Notes under the pieces: model-generated | Databases searched by the model: none | Seen by the model: the letters and a program-made list of their open reading frames with translations, nothing else | What the model was told of the DNA's origin: nothing | Source of the DNA: Aminipila luticellarii | Lineage (GTDB): Bacteria; Bacillota; Clostridia; Peptostreptococcales; Anaerovoracaceae | Assembly (NCBI RefSeq): GCF_004103735.1 | Contig: NZ_CP035281.1 | Span: forward strand, 1,178,001 to 1,242,000 | Direction: 5' to 3' | DNA: 64,000 bases | Part shown: in pieces, positions 35,686-46,767 of the stretch | Position numbering within the stretch: the stretch's first letter is position 1 | Layout: each line of letters starts with the position of its first letter | Translations under genes and position numbers: made by a program

Positions 35686-36135
35686 TTATTGTAGTAAATC
35701 ATTAAACTTTTGTACCAGAGCAGGGACATTTTCCAAGTCATCTACGATGATCATCAGGGTATTATCACCTGCAACAGAACCGACAATGTGCGGGAAGTTC
35801 AGTGAGTCAATCGCTTCACCTGCCGCAGGACCGCAACCGGATAAGGTTTTTACTATAATAAGGTTATAAGATGGGGCTACACTCCGAATCGTCTCTTTGA
35901 AAATTTTTATAAACCGATCAGAAATAGGCGTTTCTATGGAATTTCCCAGAGCATATTTGTATTTTCCGGTGTTGGATAGGACTTTGATCAACTGCAGTTC
36001 CTTAATATCTCTTGAGATGGTGGCCTGAGTAACATCATAGCCGCTTTCCTTTAATAGTGAAGCGAGTTTTTCCTGTGTTTCCACTTCATAAGTGCTTATA
36101 ATTTCAAGAATTTTGTTTTGCCTTGAATAACGCAT
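35686..36135 (-). CDS. argR: Arginine repressor
   Basis: 149 residues: winged helix (RQNKILEIISTYEVETQEKLASLLKE, with the recognition segment VTQATISRDIKEL) and the C-terminal arginine-binding hexamer domain (GTVAGDN-like VGSVAGDNTLMII). A possible minus-strand promoter is TTGAAT (complement of 36209-36214), 18 bases, TATAGT (complement of 36185-36190). First gene of the argR-recN operon. Confidence 0.95.
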   Translation of the reverse strand: MRYSRQNKILEIISTYEVETQEKLASLLKESGYDVTQATISRDIKELQLIKVLSNTGKYKYALGNSIETPISDRFIKIFKETIRSVAPSYNLIIVKTLSGCGPAAGEAIDSLNFPHIVGSVAGDNTLMIIVDDLENVPALVQKFNDLLQ

Positions 36136-36332
36136 ACTATTACCTCCGCGCAGCTCTTTTTTTATAAAAATACATTACGTGTATACTATAACATAATTAT
36201 ACAGAAGTATTCAATACTAATTATTCTTTATCGATAGGAACCGAATCCCATTACAAATCAAGCTTAGCCGGAAACAGCAGAAATCGTATATAGAATAGAT
36301 TACTGGCTGTTTGTGGGTTGTATATACATGGG

Positions 36333-36361
36333 TAGACAAACATGTGTTTGTGTGATAAAAT
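36333..36361 (+). promoter_or_regulatory. ruvCAB promoter with SOS-type palindrome
   Basis: TAGACA at 36333-36338, a 17-base spacer and TAAAAT at 36356-36361. Between them lies the perfect palindrome ACAAACA-TG-TGTTTGT (36336-36351); its core AAAC-N4-GTTT is a close variant of the Gram-positive LexA box GAAC-N4-GTTC. Position between -35 and -10 is what a repressor needs. Confidence 0.6.
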
Positions 36362-36426
36362 GGAAAAGATAATACGATTTGGAATCAAACAAATATATGG
36401 TATACTATTATAGTTATGGAGAATGT

Positions 36427-36933
36427 ATGAGAATATTAGGAATAGATCCGGGATATGCGATCTTAGGGTATGGCATCATTGAAATGAAGGGAAATCATTT
36501 TGACGTCTGCGGATATGGAGCCGTTACAACGGAGGCTTCCATGAGCATGACGGACAGGCTTAAATGTTTGTATAGTTCCCTGACAGAAATCATTGCAGAG
36601 TATGAACCGGAAGTGGCTTCCATTGAAGAACTGTTTTTTAACACCAACACGAAAACCGCTATTATGGTGGGACAGGCCAGAGGCGTAGCTATTCTTGCCT
36701 GTGCCAATTCAGGCATGGATATAGCCGAGTATACGCCGCTGCAGATCAAGCAGGCTCTTGTAGGATACGGAAGGGCGGAAAAAAAACAGGTACAAAGTAT
36801 GGTAAAGACGATTTTAAATCTGAAAGAAATCCCAAAACCCGACGATACCGCAGATGCCTTGGCAGCAGCCATATGTCACGGGCATTCATCTAATGCCAAT
36901 AAGCGCCTTTCAAAAATAGCAAAGCTGAAATAA
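36427..36933 (+). CDS. ruvC: Holliday junction resolvase RuvC
   Basis: 168 residues from ATG 36427 (GGAG just ahead; the open frame begins 48 bases earlier). Catalytic acids: D7 in GIDPG, E in SIEELFF, and the pair in [12 protein letters not shown] near residues 137-140. Cuts four-way junctions moved by RuvAB, whose genes follow. Confidence 0.94.
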   Translation: MRILGIDPGYAILGYGIIEMKGNHFDVCGYGAVTTEASMSMTDRLKCLYSSLTEIIAEYEPEVASIEELFFNTNTKTAIMVGQARGVAILACANSGMDIAEYTPLQIKQALVGYGRAEKKQVQSMVKTILNLKEIPKPDDTADALAAAICHGHSSNANKRLSKIAKLK

Positions 36934-36985
36934 TAAGGATAACCCGGATAAATAGATGTAGAGTACAAAGGGTGAAGGAGGAAAA

Positions 36986-37582
36986 ATGCTTCATTTTATA
37001 AAAGGAACATTAGCCGGAAATTTTCCCGGCGGTGTTGTGATAGAAACGGGCGGATTGGGCTATGAGGTTTCCGTTCCGGACAATTCGGCTGTGTATCTTT
37101 CAAAAGAAGGTCAGCAGGTCATGGTTTATACGGCTATGATAGTAAGAGAGGACGACATAAGCCTGTATGGGTTTGCTGATCGGGAAAGTTTGCAGCTGTT
37201 TCGGAAGCTTATGACGGTCAACGGCGTCGGGGCAAAAGCCGCTTTGGCTATTTTATCCGCCCTGCCAATCACGGAACTCCAAAAAGCTATTGTCTTTGAG
37301 GATGCCGCGGCTTTGACGAAAGCAAACGGAATCGGCAAAAAAATTGCTCAGAGGATTGTACTGGAGTTAAAGGATAAGCTGGATGCGACGGAAGCTATAG
37401 TCGGCGGCATACCGGCCTCCGATATTGCCGGTGCCAGCCTGAATGAAAAAGGAGAAGCCGTTCGTGCCTTGATCGCTCTCGGATACAGCAAGGGTGAGGC
37501 GGTAGAGGCTCTTGCGGGGATAGAGGAAAACGATTTGACAGTAGAGGAGTATATAAAGAAGGCATTAAAGAGATTATGCTGA
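36986..37582 (+). CDS. ruvA: Holliday junction branch-migration protein RuvA
   Basis: 198 residues: OB-fold domain I, two helix-hairpin-helix motifs (LMTVNGVGAKAALAILS and LTKANGIGKKIAQRIVLEL) and the C-terminal RuvB-binding domain (EKGEAVRALIALGYSKGEA). GAAGGAGG precedes the ATG. Confidence 0.95.
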   Translation: MLHFIKGTLAGNFPGGVVIETGGLGYEVSVPDNSAVYLSKEGQQVMVYTAMIVREDDISLYGFADRESLQLFRKLMTVNGVGAKAALAILSALPITELQKAIVFEDAAALTKANGIGKKIAQRIVLELKDKLDATEAIVGGIPASDIAGASLNEKGEAVRALIALGYSKGEAVEALAGIEENDLTVEEYIKKALKRLC

Positions 37583-37602
37583 TATAAACAGGAGCATGTA
37601 CA

Positions 37603-38616
37603 ATGGATTTTATGGAATATGATGAGCGGATCACTTCTGCGAATCAAAATAAGGAGGAAGAAGGCGTAGAGCTTACGCTGCGGCCTAAAAAATTAGAGGA
37701 CTACATCGGTCAGAAAACCGCTACGGAAAACTTAAAGGTGTTTATTGAAGCGGCGCAGATGCGAAATGAACCGCTGGATCATGTGCTTTTTTACGGTCCG
37801 CCGGGCTTAGGGAAAACTACGCTGGCCGGAATTATAGCCAATGAGCTTGGGGTGGATCTGCGAATCACATCGGGACCGGCTATAGAAAGAGCCGGGGACT
37901 TGGCAGCAATACTCACGAATCTAAATGAAAACGATGTGCTCTTCATCGACGAAATACACAGATTGAACCGATCGGTAGAAGAAGTGCTGTATTCTGCCAT
38001 GGAGGATTATGCGCTGGATATTATCATAGGAAAAGGCCCGTCGGCCAGATCGATTCGTCTGGATTTGGCGAAATTTACTTTAATAGGAGCCACTACCAGA
38101 GCAGGAAGTCTGTCTGCCCCTCTCCGAGATCGGTTCGGTGTGGTCAGCAAATTTGAACTGTACACCATAGAGGAATTGAAAAAAATTATTCTGAGATCTG
38201 CGGGGCTTTTAAACATCGAAGTGGATGATGCGTCCCTGGAAGCTATGGCTAAGCGGTCAAGAGGAACCCCAAGGGTTGCCAACAGGATACTTAAACGGGT
38301 AAGAGACTTTAGTCAGGTGAAGGGCAGAGGAGTCATTGATCTGGATATAACCAATGAAACCCTGAAATCTCTTGGAGTAGATGAATACGGGCTGGAAGCA
38401 CTGGACAGAGAAATCCTAAAGCTGATTATTGAGCGTTTCAAGGGCGGACCTGTGGGCATAGATACCATTGCCGCCTCCATCGGTGAAGATCGGGTCACGA
38501 TTGAAGATGTCTACGAACCTTATCTGATTCAAGCGGGATTTTTGCACAGAACGCAAAAGGGAAGAATGGTTTCAGAACAGGCCTATAAGCACTTAGGAAT
38601 CAAAATGCCAGAGTAA
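37603..38616 (+). CDS. ruvB: Holliday junction helicase RuvB
   Basis: AAA+ motor. Walker [11 protein letters not shown] near residue 65, Walker B DEIHRLN, sensor 1 (GATTRAG), arginine finger (DRFG) and the C-terminal winged helix ([16 protein letters not shown]). 337 residues. Begins 20 bases after ruvA. Confidence 0.97.
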   Translation: MDFMEYDERITSANQNKEEEGVELTLRPKKLEDYIGQKTATENLKVFIEAAQMRNEPLDHVLFYGPPGLGKTTLAGIIANELGVDLRITSGPAIERAGDLAAILTNLNENDVLFIDEIHRLNRSVEEVLYSAMEDYALDIIIGKGPSARSIRLDLAKFTLIGATTRAGSLSAPLRDRFGVVSKFELYTIEELKKIILRSAGLLNIEVDDASLEAMAKRSRGTPRVANRILKRVRDFSQVKGRGVIDLDITNETLKSLGVDEYGLEALDREILKLIIERFKGGPVGIDTIAASIGEDRVTIEDVYEPYLIQAGFLHRTQKGRMVSEQAYKHLGIKMPE

Positions 38617-38627
38617 GAATATGAGGA

Positions 38628-40052
38628 ATGGATATGGAGTTTACAGTAAAAAGATTTTTGTCAATAGCTATAGCATGTATAGTAATCATAACCGCATATG
38701 CGGCTTTTAGCGTCAGCTGTGCGGATGCTTCCACCATGCCGGAGTATATCAGGATTGGTTTAAAATATGGAAGTTCAAGTGCCGGTGAGTATGAAATGAC
38801 CTTTGACGGCGGTGTGCGGCTTGGTATGGGAAGCAATGAAGGCTTTACCGAACTCACAGCCTTTCCGGATGTGAACAGGGTGTTGATCCGCCTTGAGTCA
38901 GGAAACATACAGCTCATAGGAACGAAGAACTCAGGAGAAACGGTTATCCTGAATGAGGGTCAGACCAATGCAAATTGTCTGATGCCGTATGACAACGATG
39001 GTCTTGTAGGCTTTGGAAGCAGTCAATACCGGGGAGGGATTTTATTCAATAGCACCTCAGGAAAATTGACTATTATTAATTTACTGCCGGTAGAAGAATA
39101 TTTATATGGTGTCATCAATGCAGAATTAAGTAAATCTTATCCGGAAGAGGCGTTAAAAGCTCAAGCCGTGGCGGCGAGAAGCTATGCTGTCTGCAATCTT
39201 GGGAATCATAAGTCATATGGTTTTGATCTTTGTGCCACTACGCATTGCCAAGTCTACAAGGGATATACGGATGAATACCCGGAGACAGTTCATGCGGTAG
39301 ATGCTACCAGAGGAGAAACCATTCAATATAATGGCGAGACTGTAAACGCCTTTTTCTATAAGAACAGCGGCGGTTATACGCAAGATTCCCAAGACGTGTG
39401 GGGAGGAAATGTGGGATACCTGAAAGCGGTCAAGGATGAGTATTCTCCTGCGTATTCGTGGAGTCAATCCTTTACCTTTGCGGAATTGTCCAGTAAATTG
39501 GCTTCCGCAGGCTACAATGTGGGCAACGTTACTACGGTTTCCATAACAAAGAGAAATCAGTCCGGAGCGGTAGAAACCCTTCAATTTACAGGAACCGGTG
39601 GAACCGCTGTGCTTCAAAAGGACAAAATAAGAAGCGTATTGGGCTCTTCCCTTATCAAATCGACGATGTTTTCTATGGGAGAGGCTGAAACCGTTCAGCC
39701 CAGCGAGGATAAGACGTCAACAGCTTATGGCTTTTCAAAAGGTATAAACCGTGCGGCAGAACTTCCGGAAACCATATATGCAGTCAATAAAAATGGGGCG
39801 GCCAGTCCCATTGCTGTAAAGGACGTATATGTTCATAACGGCAAAACAACGAAATTGCAGCAACAGGCTTCGGGAGGAAGTCAAATATCAAATACCTTAG
39901 AAAGCGTCAGTGGAGGAAATGTGACCTTTACGGGATTGGGATACGGCCATGGAGTAGGCATGCCTCAGGACAGTGCGGTGGAAATGGCTAAAAAAGGCTT
40001 TACATATGAGGATATATTGAAGTATTATTATACGGATATTTCGATACATTAG
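38628..40052 (+). CDS. SpoIID/LytB-domain protein
   Basis: 474 residues. N-terminal signal or anchor helix (FLSIAIACIVIITAYAAFSVSCADA), a SPOR-like or unknown segment, then the SpoIID lytic transglycosylase core: PVEEYLYGVINAELSKSYPEEALKAQAVAARSYA is the family hallmark, with the catalytic Glu in it (INAEL). SGGYTQDSQDVWGG and GYGHGVGMPQ near the end are also typical. In spore formers such proteins trim peptidoglycan during engulfment. It is longer than SpoIID itself (about 340) and lies between ruvB and queA. Confidence 0.88.
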   Translation: MDMEFTVKRFLSIAIACIVIITAYAAFSVSCADASTMPEYIRIGLKYGSSSAGEYEMTFDGGVRLGMGSNEGFTELTAFPDVNRVLIRLESGNIQLIGTKNSGETVILNEGQTNANCLMPYDNDGLVGFGSSQYRGGILFNSTSGKLTIINLLPVEEYLYGVINAELSKSYPEEALKAQAVAARSYAVCNLGNHKSYGFDLCATTHCQVYKGYTDEYPETVHAVDATRGETIQYNGETVNAFFYKNSGGYTQDSQDVWGGNVGYLKAVKDEYSPAYSWSQSFTFAELSSKLASAGYNVGNVTTVSITKRNQSGAVETLQFTGTGGTAVLQKDKIRSVLGSSLIKSTMFSMGEAETVQPSEDKTSTAYGFSKGINRAAELPETIYAVNKNGAASPIAVKDVYVHNGKTTKLQQQASGGSQISNTLESVSGGNVTFTGLGYGHGVGMPQDSAVEMAKKGFTYEDILKYYYTDISIH

Positions 40053-40079
40053 GAAAGGAAATGGGATTATAAAGGATTC

Positions 40080-41144
40080 ATGCATATTAATGATTTTGAT
40101 TACGACCTGCCTTCTGAGCTGATTGCACAGAAACCAGCAGATAAGAGAGATAATTCAAGGCTCATGGTGGTGCACAGAGATACCGGAGCCGTTGAGCATA
40201 AACATTTTTACAATATTTTAGAGTATTTAGAACCCGGGGATTGTTTGGTGTTAAACAATTCTAAGGTGCTGCCTGCCCGTCTTTTCGGAATCAAAGCAGA
40301 AACCGGAGCAAAAGTAGAATTTCTTCTCATAAAAAGGCTGGACGGTGATCTGTGGGAAACCATGGTAAGACCGGGTAAACGGCTTAAACCCGGGGATGTA
40401 GTAGACTTTTCCAGAGAGGGAGCTACTGCAAAATTTCAGGCTACGGTGGTGGATTATGGAGAAGAAGGAACCAGACATGTAAAATTTGAGTATGAAGGTA
40501 TTTTCCTTGAACGCTTGGAGGAGCTTGGAAGTATGCCTCTTCCTCCTTATATTGAAAGGGAAAGTGAAGAGCAGGATAAGGATAGATACCAGACCGTATA
40601 TTGCAAGGAAGAAGGCTCCGTAGCCGCTCCCACAGCAGGTCTTCACTTTACAGAGGAGCTGCTGGGGCAGGCACAGGAAAAAGGTATCCGGTTGGCCTAT
40701 GTGACGCTTCATGTGGGCATTGGTACCTTTAGACCGGTCAAATGCGATATTATAGAAGAGCATAAAATGCACTTTGAAGAATATGAGGTAAGCGAGGAAA
40801 GTGCCAGAATTATCAATGAAACAAAGGAAAACGGCGGAAGAATTTTTTCCGTGGGAACCACTTCCTGCCGAACTGTTGAAAGTGCAGCTACACTGAATGA
40901 AGACGGACAAAGCTCAGCCTATCAGGTAAAGCCGGGACACGGAAACACCGGAATCTTTATATATCCGGGCTATGAATTCAAGATCATCGATTGTTTGATC
41001 ACGAACTTCCATCTGCCTAAATCAACCCTGTTGATGCTTATTTCCGCACTTTATGACAGAGAGAAGATCCTGGAAGTGTATAAGACTGCCGTAGAAGAAA
41101 AATATAGATTCTTTTCATACGGTGATGCCATGCTGATTTTGTAG
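40080..41144 (+). CDS. queA: S-adenosylmethionine:tRNA ribosyltransferase-isomerase QueA
   Basis: Transfers the ribosyl group of SAM to preQ1 in tRNA, making epoxyqueuosine. Family motifs: [15 protein letters not shown] at the start, [13 protein letters not shown] in the middle, and [17 protein letters not shown] near the end. 354 residues. Adjacent to tgt, the previous step in the pathway. Confidence 0.96.
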   Translation: MHINDFDYDLPSELIAQKPADKRDNSRLMVVHRDTGAVEHKHFYNILEYLEPGDCLVLNNSKVLPARLFGIKAETGAKVEFLLIKRLDGDLWETMVRPGKRLKPGDVVDFSREGATAKFQATVVDYGEEGTRHVKFEYEGIFLERLEELGSMPLPPYIERESEEQDKDRYQTVYCKEEGSVAAPTAGLHFTEELLGQAQEKGIRLAYVTLHVGIGTFRPVKCDIIEEHKMHFEEYEVSEESARIINETKENGGRIFSVGTTSCRTVESAATLNEDGQSSAYQVKPGHGNTGIFIYPGYEFKIIDCLITNFHLPKSTLLMLISALYDREKILEVYKTAVEEKYRFFSYGDAMLIL

Positions 41145-41177
41145 AGAACCATGCTAAAGCATTGGACAGAATATTAA

Positions 41178-42327
<1,150 letters not shown>

Positions 42328-42352
42328 TGTGCCTAAAGAGGAGAAAAAGTAT

Positions 42353-43522
42353 ATGGAAATATGTAAACATGATCAATTTTGCGGGGGATGTATTCATCAG
42401 GGCATACCGTATGAAAAGCAGGTAGAGATGAAGGGAAGGGAAGTCCTTCGCCTGCTGGAGGATAAAGGCATAAAATATGAAAAGTTTTTGGGCATTGAAG
42501 GCAGTCCCAAACAGTATGCCTACCGGAATAAGATGGAGTATACCTTTGGAGATCAAGTCAAGGACGGTGATATGACGCTGGGCATGCATCAAAAGGGGAG
42601 GTTCATGTCCATTATCACCGTGGATGAATGCCAGTTGGTAGACCCGGATTTTAACCGGATTCTTCGGGCTGTTTTGGATTTTTGTAATCGGAATGGGTAT
42701 CGATTCTATCATAAAAAGACACATGAAGGACTCATGAGAAACCTGATCATCCGAAAAGGGGAGCGAACCGGAGAAATTCTCGTAAATGTGGTCACATCTT
42801 CTCAGACCGAGTTTGACGAAGCTGCTTTTACAGAATATATCAGGCAGCTTCCGCTGCATAATAATCTGGTCGGCGTGCTTCGAACCATCAATGACGGTAT
42901 CGCAGATGCAGTCAACTGCGATGAATTGAAAGTCCTTTGGGGACGGGATTATTATATGGAAAAAATTATGGGGCTGGAGTTTAAGGTCAGTGCATTTTCC
43001 TTTTTTCAGACAAATATTGAAGCAGTAGAGCGTTTATATACAGAGGCTTTAGAATTAATTGATGACCTGGAAGGAAAAACAGTTTATGATTTGTTCTGCG
43101 GAACCGGAACCATTACACAGGCACTGGCTTTAAAGGCCAAAAAGGCCATAGGCGTGGAGCTGGTGGAGGAAGCCGTAGAAGCTGCTAAAGTGAATGCAGC
43201 ATTAAACGGTCTTGCAAATTGCAAATTCCTTGCAGGAGATGTCTTTAATGTGCTGGACAATATAGAAGAAAAGCCGGATGTCATCGTGGTGGATCCTCCC
43301 AGAATGGGAATTCAGAACAAGGCCTTAAGCAAAATAGTAGATTATGGCGTGAAGCAAATTGTTTATATCTCTTGTAATCCTAAAACATTGGCAGAAAATT
43401 TGCAGTTTATGCAGCTTTATGGGTATGAAGTGAAAACAGTGAAAGCGTATGATAATTTTCCGATGACGAAACATACGGAGTGTGTGGTTTTGATGACGAA
43501 ATGTGGTTCTGATAAGAAATAA
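42353..43522 (+). CDS. rlmD: 23S rRNA (uracil-C5) methyltransferase, RlmD/RumA type
   Basis: 389 residues from ATG 42353 (AGAGGAG ahead; the frame also has GTG 42329). An iron-sulfur cluster cysteine set at the start (CKHDQFCGGC), SAM-binding DLFCGTGTIT, VDPPRMG, and the catalytic Cys in SCNPKTLAENL; ends in HTECVVLMTK. Whether it makes m5U1939 or m5U747 cannot be told. It lacks the long C-terminal extension carried by some clostridial homologues, a fragment of which lies at 47673-48035. Confidence 0.85.
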   Translation: MEICKHDQFCGGCIHQGIPYEKQVEMKGREVLRLLEDKGIKYEKFLGIEGSPKQYAYRNKMEYTFGDQVKDGDMTLGMHQKGRFMSIITVDECQLVDPDFNRILRAVLDFCNRNGYRFYHKKTHEGLMRNLIIRKGERTGEILVNVVTSSQTEFDEAAFTEYIRQLPLHNNLVGVLRTINDGIADAVNCDELKVLWGRDYYMEKIMGLEFKVSAFSFFQTNIEAVERLYTEALELIDDLEGKTVYDLFCGTGTITQALALKAKKAIGVELVEEAVEAAKVNAALNGLANCKFLAGDVFNVLDNIEEKPDVIVVDPPRMGIQNKALSKIVDYGVKQIVYISCNPKTLAENLQFMQLYGYEVKTVKAYDNFPMTKHTECVVLMTKCGSDKK

Positions 43523-43839
43523 CGTAAGCTGAACACAATATGTAGTGGTTTGAGGACGATTTTAGAGCAAAAAAACACCGTTTTTGACCCTTAAAAATAG
43601 GGTAAAATATAGATGACATAGGGTAATTTAAATGATGACAGGAGAAGAATGGAAAATTAGAGTTAATAAATTGGTGGATGAATTATATTATATATTGTAG
43701 AAAAGTAGAGTAGTGAAACATGAATTATTTATAAGCAATTAGACAAATAGGAATTTGGTTATCTTTCGCAAGTGAAATCAAGCAACCTATTTTCCAGTTC
43801 TTTATAATTATTACAAGGCAGTTGAAAGGAGGTGCAACG
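43523..43839 (+). other. Gene-free boundary region between core genes and the accessory block
   Basis: 317 bases with no convincing gene. It holds a small hairpin ACCCT-TAAAAAT-AGGGT near 43588 and a 22-codon frame at 43632 with no ribosome site, which I do not call. From here on, conserved housekeeping genes stop. Confidence 0.5.
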
Positions 43840-44808
43840 ATGTATGAGTGGTACAAGAATGTTCAAAAAATTGTTGATGAGATAGACGGTTGCATTAAAA
43901 AGCAAAAGGATGAAGCATTGACCCTAAAGTATCTTGCACATAAGTTGGGCTATTCGGAATTCTACATTTCGAGAAAGTTTAAAGAAATTTCGGGTATGCA
44001 ATTTAGAGATTATCTGCGTTATCGAAGACTGGCTTTTGCATTGAAACAAGTTCGGGACACCGAATATGGTATTTTAGACATTGCTTTGAATTATGGATTT
44101 TCTTCACATGAAGCTTTTACTCGTGCGTTCAAGGCAACATATGGTATTACTCCAAGTGAATACCGTCAAAATCCTATACCAGTCGTGCTTCGTACAATAA
44201 TAAGGCCCTTTGACTGCTATTTTTTAGGAATTGGAGGAACTGGTATGTTAAAATCAGCAGAGGATGTAAAGACTTATTTTATTACAATTCCCACACATAA
44301 GTTTTTGCATATTAAGAACTATGAGAGTATTGGGTATTGGGACTTTTGGCAAAAGCAGAGTCTCGTTTCAGGACAGGATTGTGAAACAATTTGTGGGTTA
44401 CTGGATAGTATCAAGGGAAAATTAGATGATGTAGGTGGAAGTGAAGCGAATAGCGGTAGCGGTCAAATTATGGCATTTATAAATGAACCTACTGGTAGAA
44501 TCTGTAGTTGGGGAATTCCACTTGCGGAATGTTATGGTGTACGTCTATCGATTGATTATGATGGTGAAGCGCCATCACAAATGCATATGATTGATGTTCC
44601 AGAAACGGAATATATTGTTTTTGAACATGGACCGTTCGATTTTGAGACAGAAAATAGCAGTGTGGAGGAAAAAATCGAAAAGGCAATGAAAGAATTTGAT
44701 TATACCGCTACTGGTTATTGTCTCGATACCACTCCTGGCAGAGTGTTTTATTTCTATCATGATTGCACACGGTTTTGGAAGTATATCAGACCTGTGCGGA
44801 AAGTGTAA
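43840..44808 (+). CDS. AraC-family regulator with effector-binding domain
   Basis: 322 residues. The N-terminal 105 are a two-helix-turn-helix AraC domain (LKYLAHKLGYSEFYISRKFKEISG; ILDIALNYGFSSHEAFTRAFK), and the rest is a GyrI/BmrR-like small-molecule domain (about 170-320). This layout is that of multidrug or metabolite sensors. ATG 43840 has a very strong AAGGAGGTG in front. No transporter or obvious target lies next to it. Confidence 0.83.
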   Translation: MYEWYKNVQKIVDEIDGCIKKQKDEALTLKYLAHKLGYSEFYISRKFKEISGMQFRDYLRYRRLAFALKQVRDTEYGILDIALNYGFSSHEAFTRAFKATYGITPSEYRQNPIPVVLRTIIRPFDCYFLGIGGTGMLKSAEDVKTYFITIPTHKFLHIKNYESIGYWDFWQKQSLVSGQDCETICGLLDSIKGKLDDVGGSEANSGSGQIMAFINEPTGRICSWGIPLAECYGVRLSIDYDGEAPSQMHMIDVPETEYIVFEHGPFDFETENSSVEEKIEKAMKEFDYTATGYCLDTTPGRVFYFYHDCTRFWKYIRPVRKV

Positions 44809-45017
44809 TATATTAACAAGTTCCAATTTGCAACCATGAATAATTACTTAAAATAAAAACTATAAATGCACTGAGATAAAGTAAACGCCCAATAGTGCGT
44901 ACCTTTTAATAACTACCATTCTTTGAGATAATAAACCCAACATCGAAAAAGTCTAAATAGTTTAGTCTGAAAAGTTGACTTAACTTTTTAGACCACACGG
45001 TAAATGGAGGGGGATTT

Positions 45018-45404
45018 ATGGAATCAAAGGAAAGTCAGGTCGCTACACAAGTACGTCTGAATCAATGGGCACTGGAAGTTAAAGATTGCCTCAATCGTCC
45101 TAAAAATATGACAGTTGCCGAATGGTGTGAGCAACACAACATGAAAAGGGCGAATTATTACTGGCGGCTCAAACGGGTTCGCCAGGCATTCTGGGAACAG
45201 GTGGAAACTCCTGCCGGAAACTTTGTTGAATTACCGACACCGGTTCCGTACGCTATACCATTAGCACCGGTTCAAGCAACTGCCAATGATAATTCTTCTA
45301 CCTCAGCAGTTTTGCGTACATCCAGTGGTATTTCCATCGAAATCAGGCAGTGTGCCTCCGCAGAGTTTATGAAAAACCTGATCGGAGCACTTGATCATGC
45401 TTAA
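45018..45404 (+). CDS. tnpA: IS66 accessory protein TnpA
   Basis: 128 residues; helix-turn-helix region with the TnpA pattern 'MTVAEWCEQHNMKRANYYWRLKRVRQ'. GGAGGGG lies ahead of the ATG. Overlaps tnpB's ATG by a few bases. Confidence 0.85.
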   Translation: MESKESQVATQVRLNQWALEVKDCLNRPKNMTVAEWCEQHNMKRANYYWRLKRVRQAFWEQVETPAGNFVELPTPVPYAIPLAPVQATANDNSSTSAVLRTSSGISIEIRQCASAEFMKNLIGALDHA

Positions 45405-45759
45405 CGATGCCACCGGATTTAAAAAAATATATCTGGCAGTCGGAACTACGGATTTAAGAAAAGGCATTGACGGACTGGCTGCCATTGTGAAATTTCAATT
45501 CAATCTGGATCCATACGATAAGAACACCTTATGTTTGTTTTGCGGCAAAAAGCCGGACAGAATAAAAGGACTCATCTGGGAGGGAGATGGATTCCTGCTT
45601 CTTTACAAAAGGATCAACATTGGCACCTTTAAGTGGCCTCGTTTGTTAAATGAAGCGGTAGAAATCGCCGGGGAACAATACAACCTGCTTATGCATGGCT
45701 TTGAGATCATTGCCAGGCGCCCCATCGTGGAACTTGAGAATCCACCGAAAGCCATGTAA
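45397..45759 (+). CDS. tnpB: IS66 accessory protein TnpB
   Basis: 120 residues, full length: TGFKKIYLAVGTTDLRKGIDGLAAIV and LFLFCGKKPDRIKGLIWEGDGF-like sequence (here LCLFCGKKPDRIKGL) and the end LENPPKAM are hallmark IS66 Orf2. Needed for transposition together with TnpA and TnpC. Confidence 0.93.
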   Translation: MLNDATGFKKIYLAVGTTDLRKGIDGLAAIVKFQFNLDPYDKNTLCLFCGKKPDRIKGLIWEGDGFLLLYKRINIGTFKWPRLLNEAVEIAGEQYNLLMHGFEIIARRPIVELENPPKAM

Positions 45760-45915
45760 GTGTTGTGCAAAAGGTAGAAAATATATCCGTTATCACCATG
45801 CAAAAAAAGGCCGTTTTCATTGTTATCCACCGTCATAATGACGAAGTACTATTTCATACCAGGTGGAAAAATCTTACGTTTTCTGCTAAAATATTCCGTA
45901 AAAGGAGTAAAGATC

Positions 45916-46224
45916 ATGGCAATGAAATACACAGAAGAACAATTAAACAGCATCGATCCGTCGATTCTCGTGCAGCTTTTTCTTGCCATGCAGGAAGAAT
46001 CTGAAAAGCAGAGCCGAAAGCTTGAAGAAATGGATAAAAAGCTCCAACGGATCATGGAACAGCTGGTTCTCTCCAAGCAGGAACGCTTTGGTCGGTCCTC
46101 AGAAAAGATGGGGGACTATGGACAACTCTACTTCATGGAGGTAGACGGAAAGATCGCCTTCTTTAATGAAGCAGAAGCGGTTTGCGACCTTGAAGGATCC
46201 GAGGAAGATGTCACGACTCCCTAA
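45916..46224 (+). pseudogene. tnpC: IS66 transposase TnpC, truncated
   Basis: Only the N-terminal coiled-coil region (102 residues, AMQEESEKQSRKLEEMDKKLQRIMEQLVLSKQERFGRSSEK) of a protein that is normally about 500 residues. The zinc finger and DDE catalytic domain are lost, so the element cannot move by itself. ATG 45916, AAAGGAG ahead. Confidence 0.88.
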
Positions 46225-46424
46225 ACCATTTTCGACCATATCTATCGGAGCTTCTCCTTCAGATATGTGGGTAGGGTCTCCCAAGGTAAGACACTAATCT
46301 TTCGTTCCACAACCTCTTGATTTACAATTTCGGTTATACGTTTACCCTTTGGGCTTTGGTTTGTTATGCAACCTTACTCACCTCATCGCCTTATCAAGTT
46401 TCTGTTTGGATAGGCTACAATAAA
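46225..46424. other. Unassigned junk between the truncated IS66 and the IS3 element
   Basis: 200 bases without a usable frame. The minus strand contains a stretch coding KGKRITEIVNQEVVERKI and then LPWETLP before a stop, which looks like a short scrap of another mobile element; I cannot name it. It probably marks a deletion scar. Confidence 0.4.
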
Positions 46425-46479
46425 TTGGACAGATATTTTAAGGTCATGTAAAATAGAAGGCAGAGAAGGAGTAATTACC

Positions 46480-46767
46480 ATGACCGAAAGAAGAAAACCC
46501 CGTTCCTATGCGGATGAATTTAAACAGCAGTTAGTTCAACTGTATCATAATGGAAAAAGGAAATGTGATATCTGCCGAGAGTATGACATCGCCACTTCAT
46601 TGCTGGATAAATGGCTCGAGCAGTCTGCCACCTCCGGTTCTTTCCATGAGAAAGATAACCGTTCCACAGAGCAGCAGGAATTAATTGAACTGCGTAAACG
46701 CAATAAACAATTGGAGATGGAGAATGACATTTTAAAACAAGCAGCGCTGATTTTGGGGCGAAAGTAA
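46480..46767 (+). CDS. IS3-family transposase OrfA
   Basis: 95 residues: HTH_Tnp_1 domain (RSYADEFKQQLVQLYHNGKRKCDICREYDI) and a leucine-zipper coil at the end (LIELRKRNKQLEMENDILKQAALILGRK). It binds the ends and pairs with OrfB. Confidence 0.9.
   Translation: MTERRKPRSYADEFKQQLVQLYHNGKRKCDICREYDIATSLLDKWLEQSATSGSFHEKDNRSTEQQELIELRKRNKQLEMENDILKQAALILGRK

Larger units (their letters stand above)
44881..46224 (+). mobile_element. IS66-family element, 3' part lost
   Basis: The left end is probably GTAAACGCCCAATAGTGCGT at 44881, since IS66 ends start with GTAA. tnpA, tnpB and the first 102 codons of tnpC are present; about three quarters of tnpC and the right end are missing, and an IS3 element begins 200 bases on. 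Confidence 0.75.

Noticed and set aside
43632-43700. 22-codon open frame beginning MMTGEEWKIRVNK
   Set aside because: No ribosome site, no known relative, within AT-rich boundary DNA.
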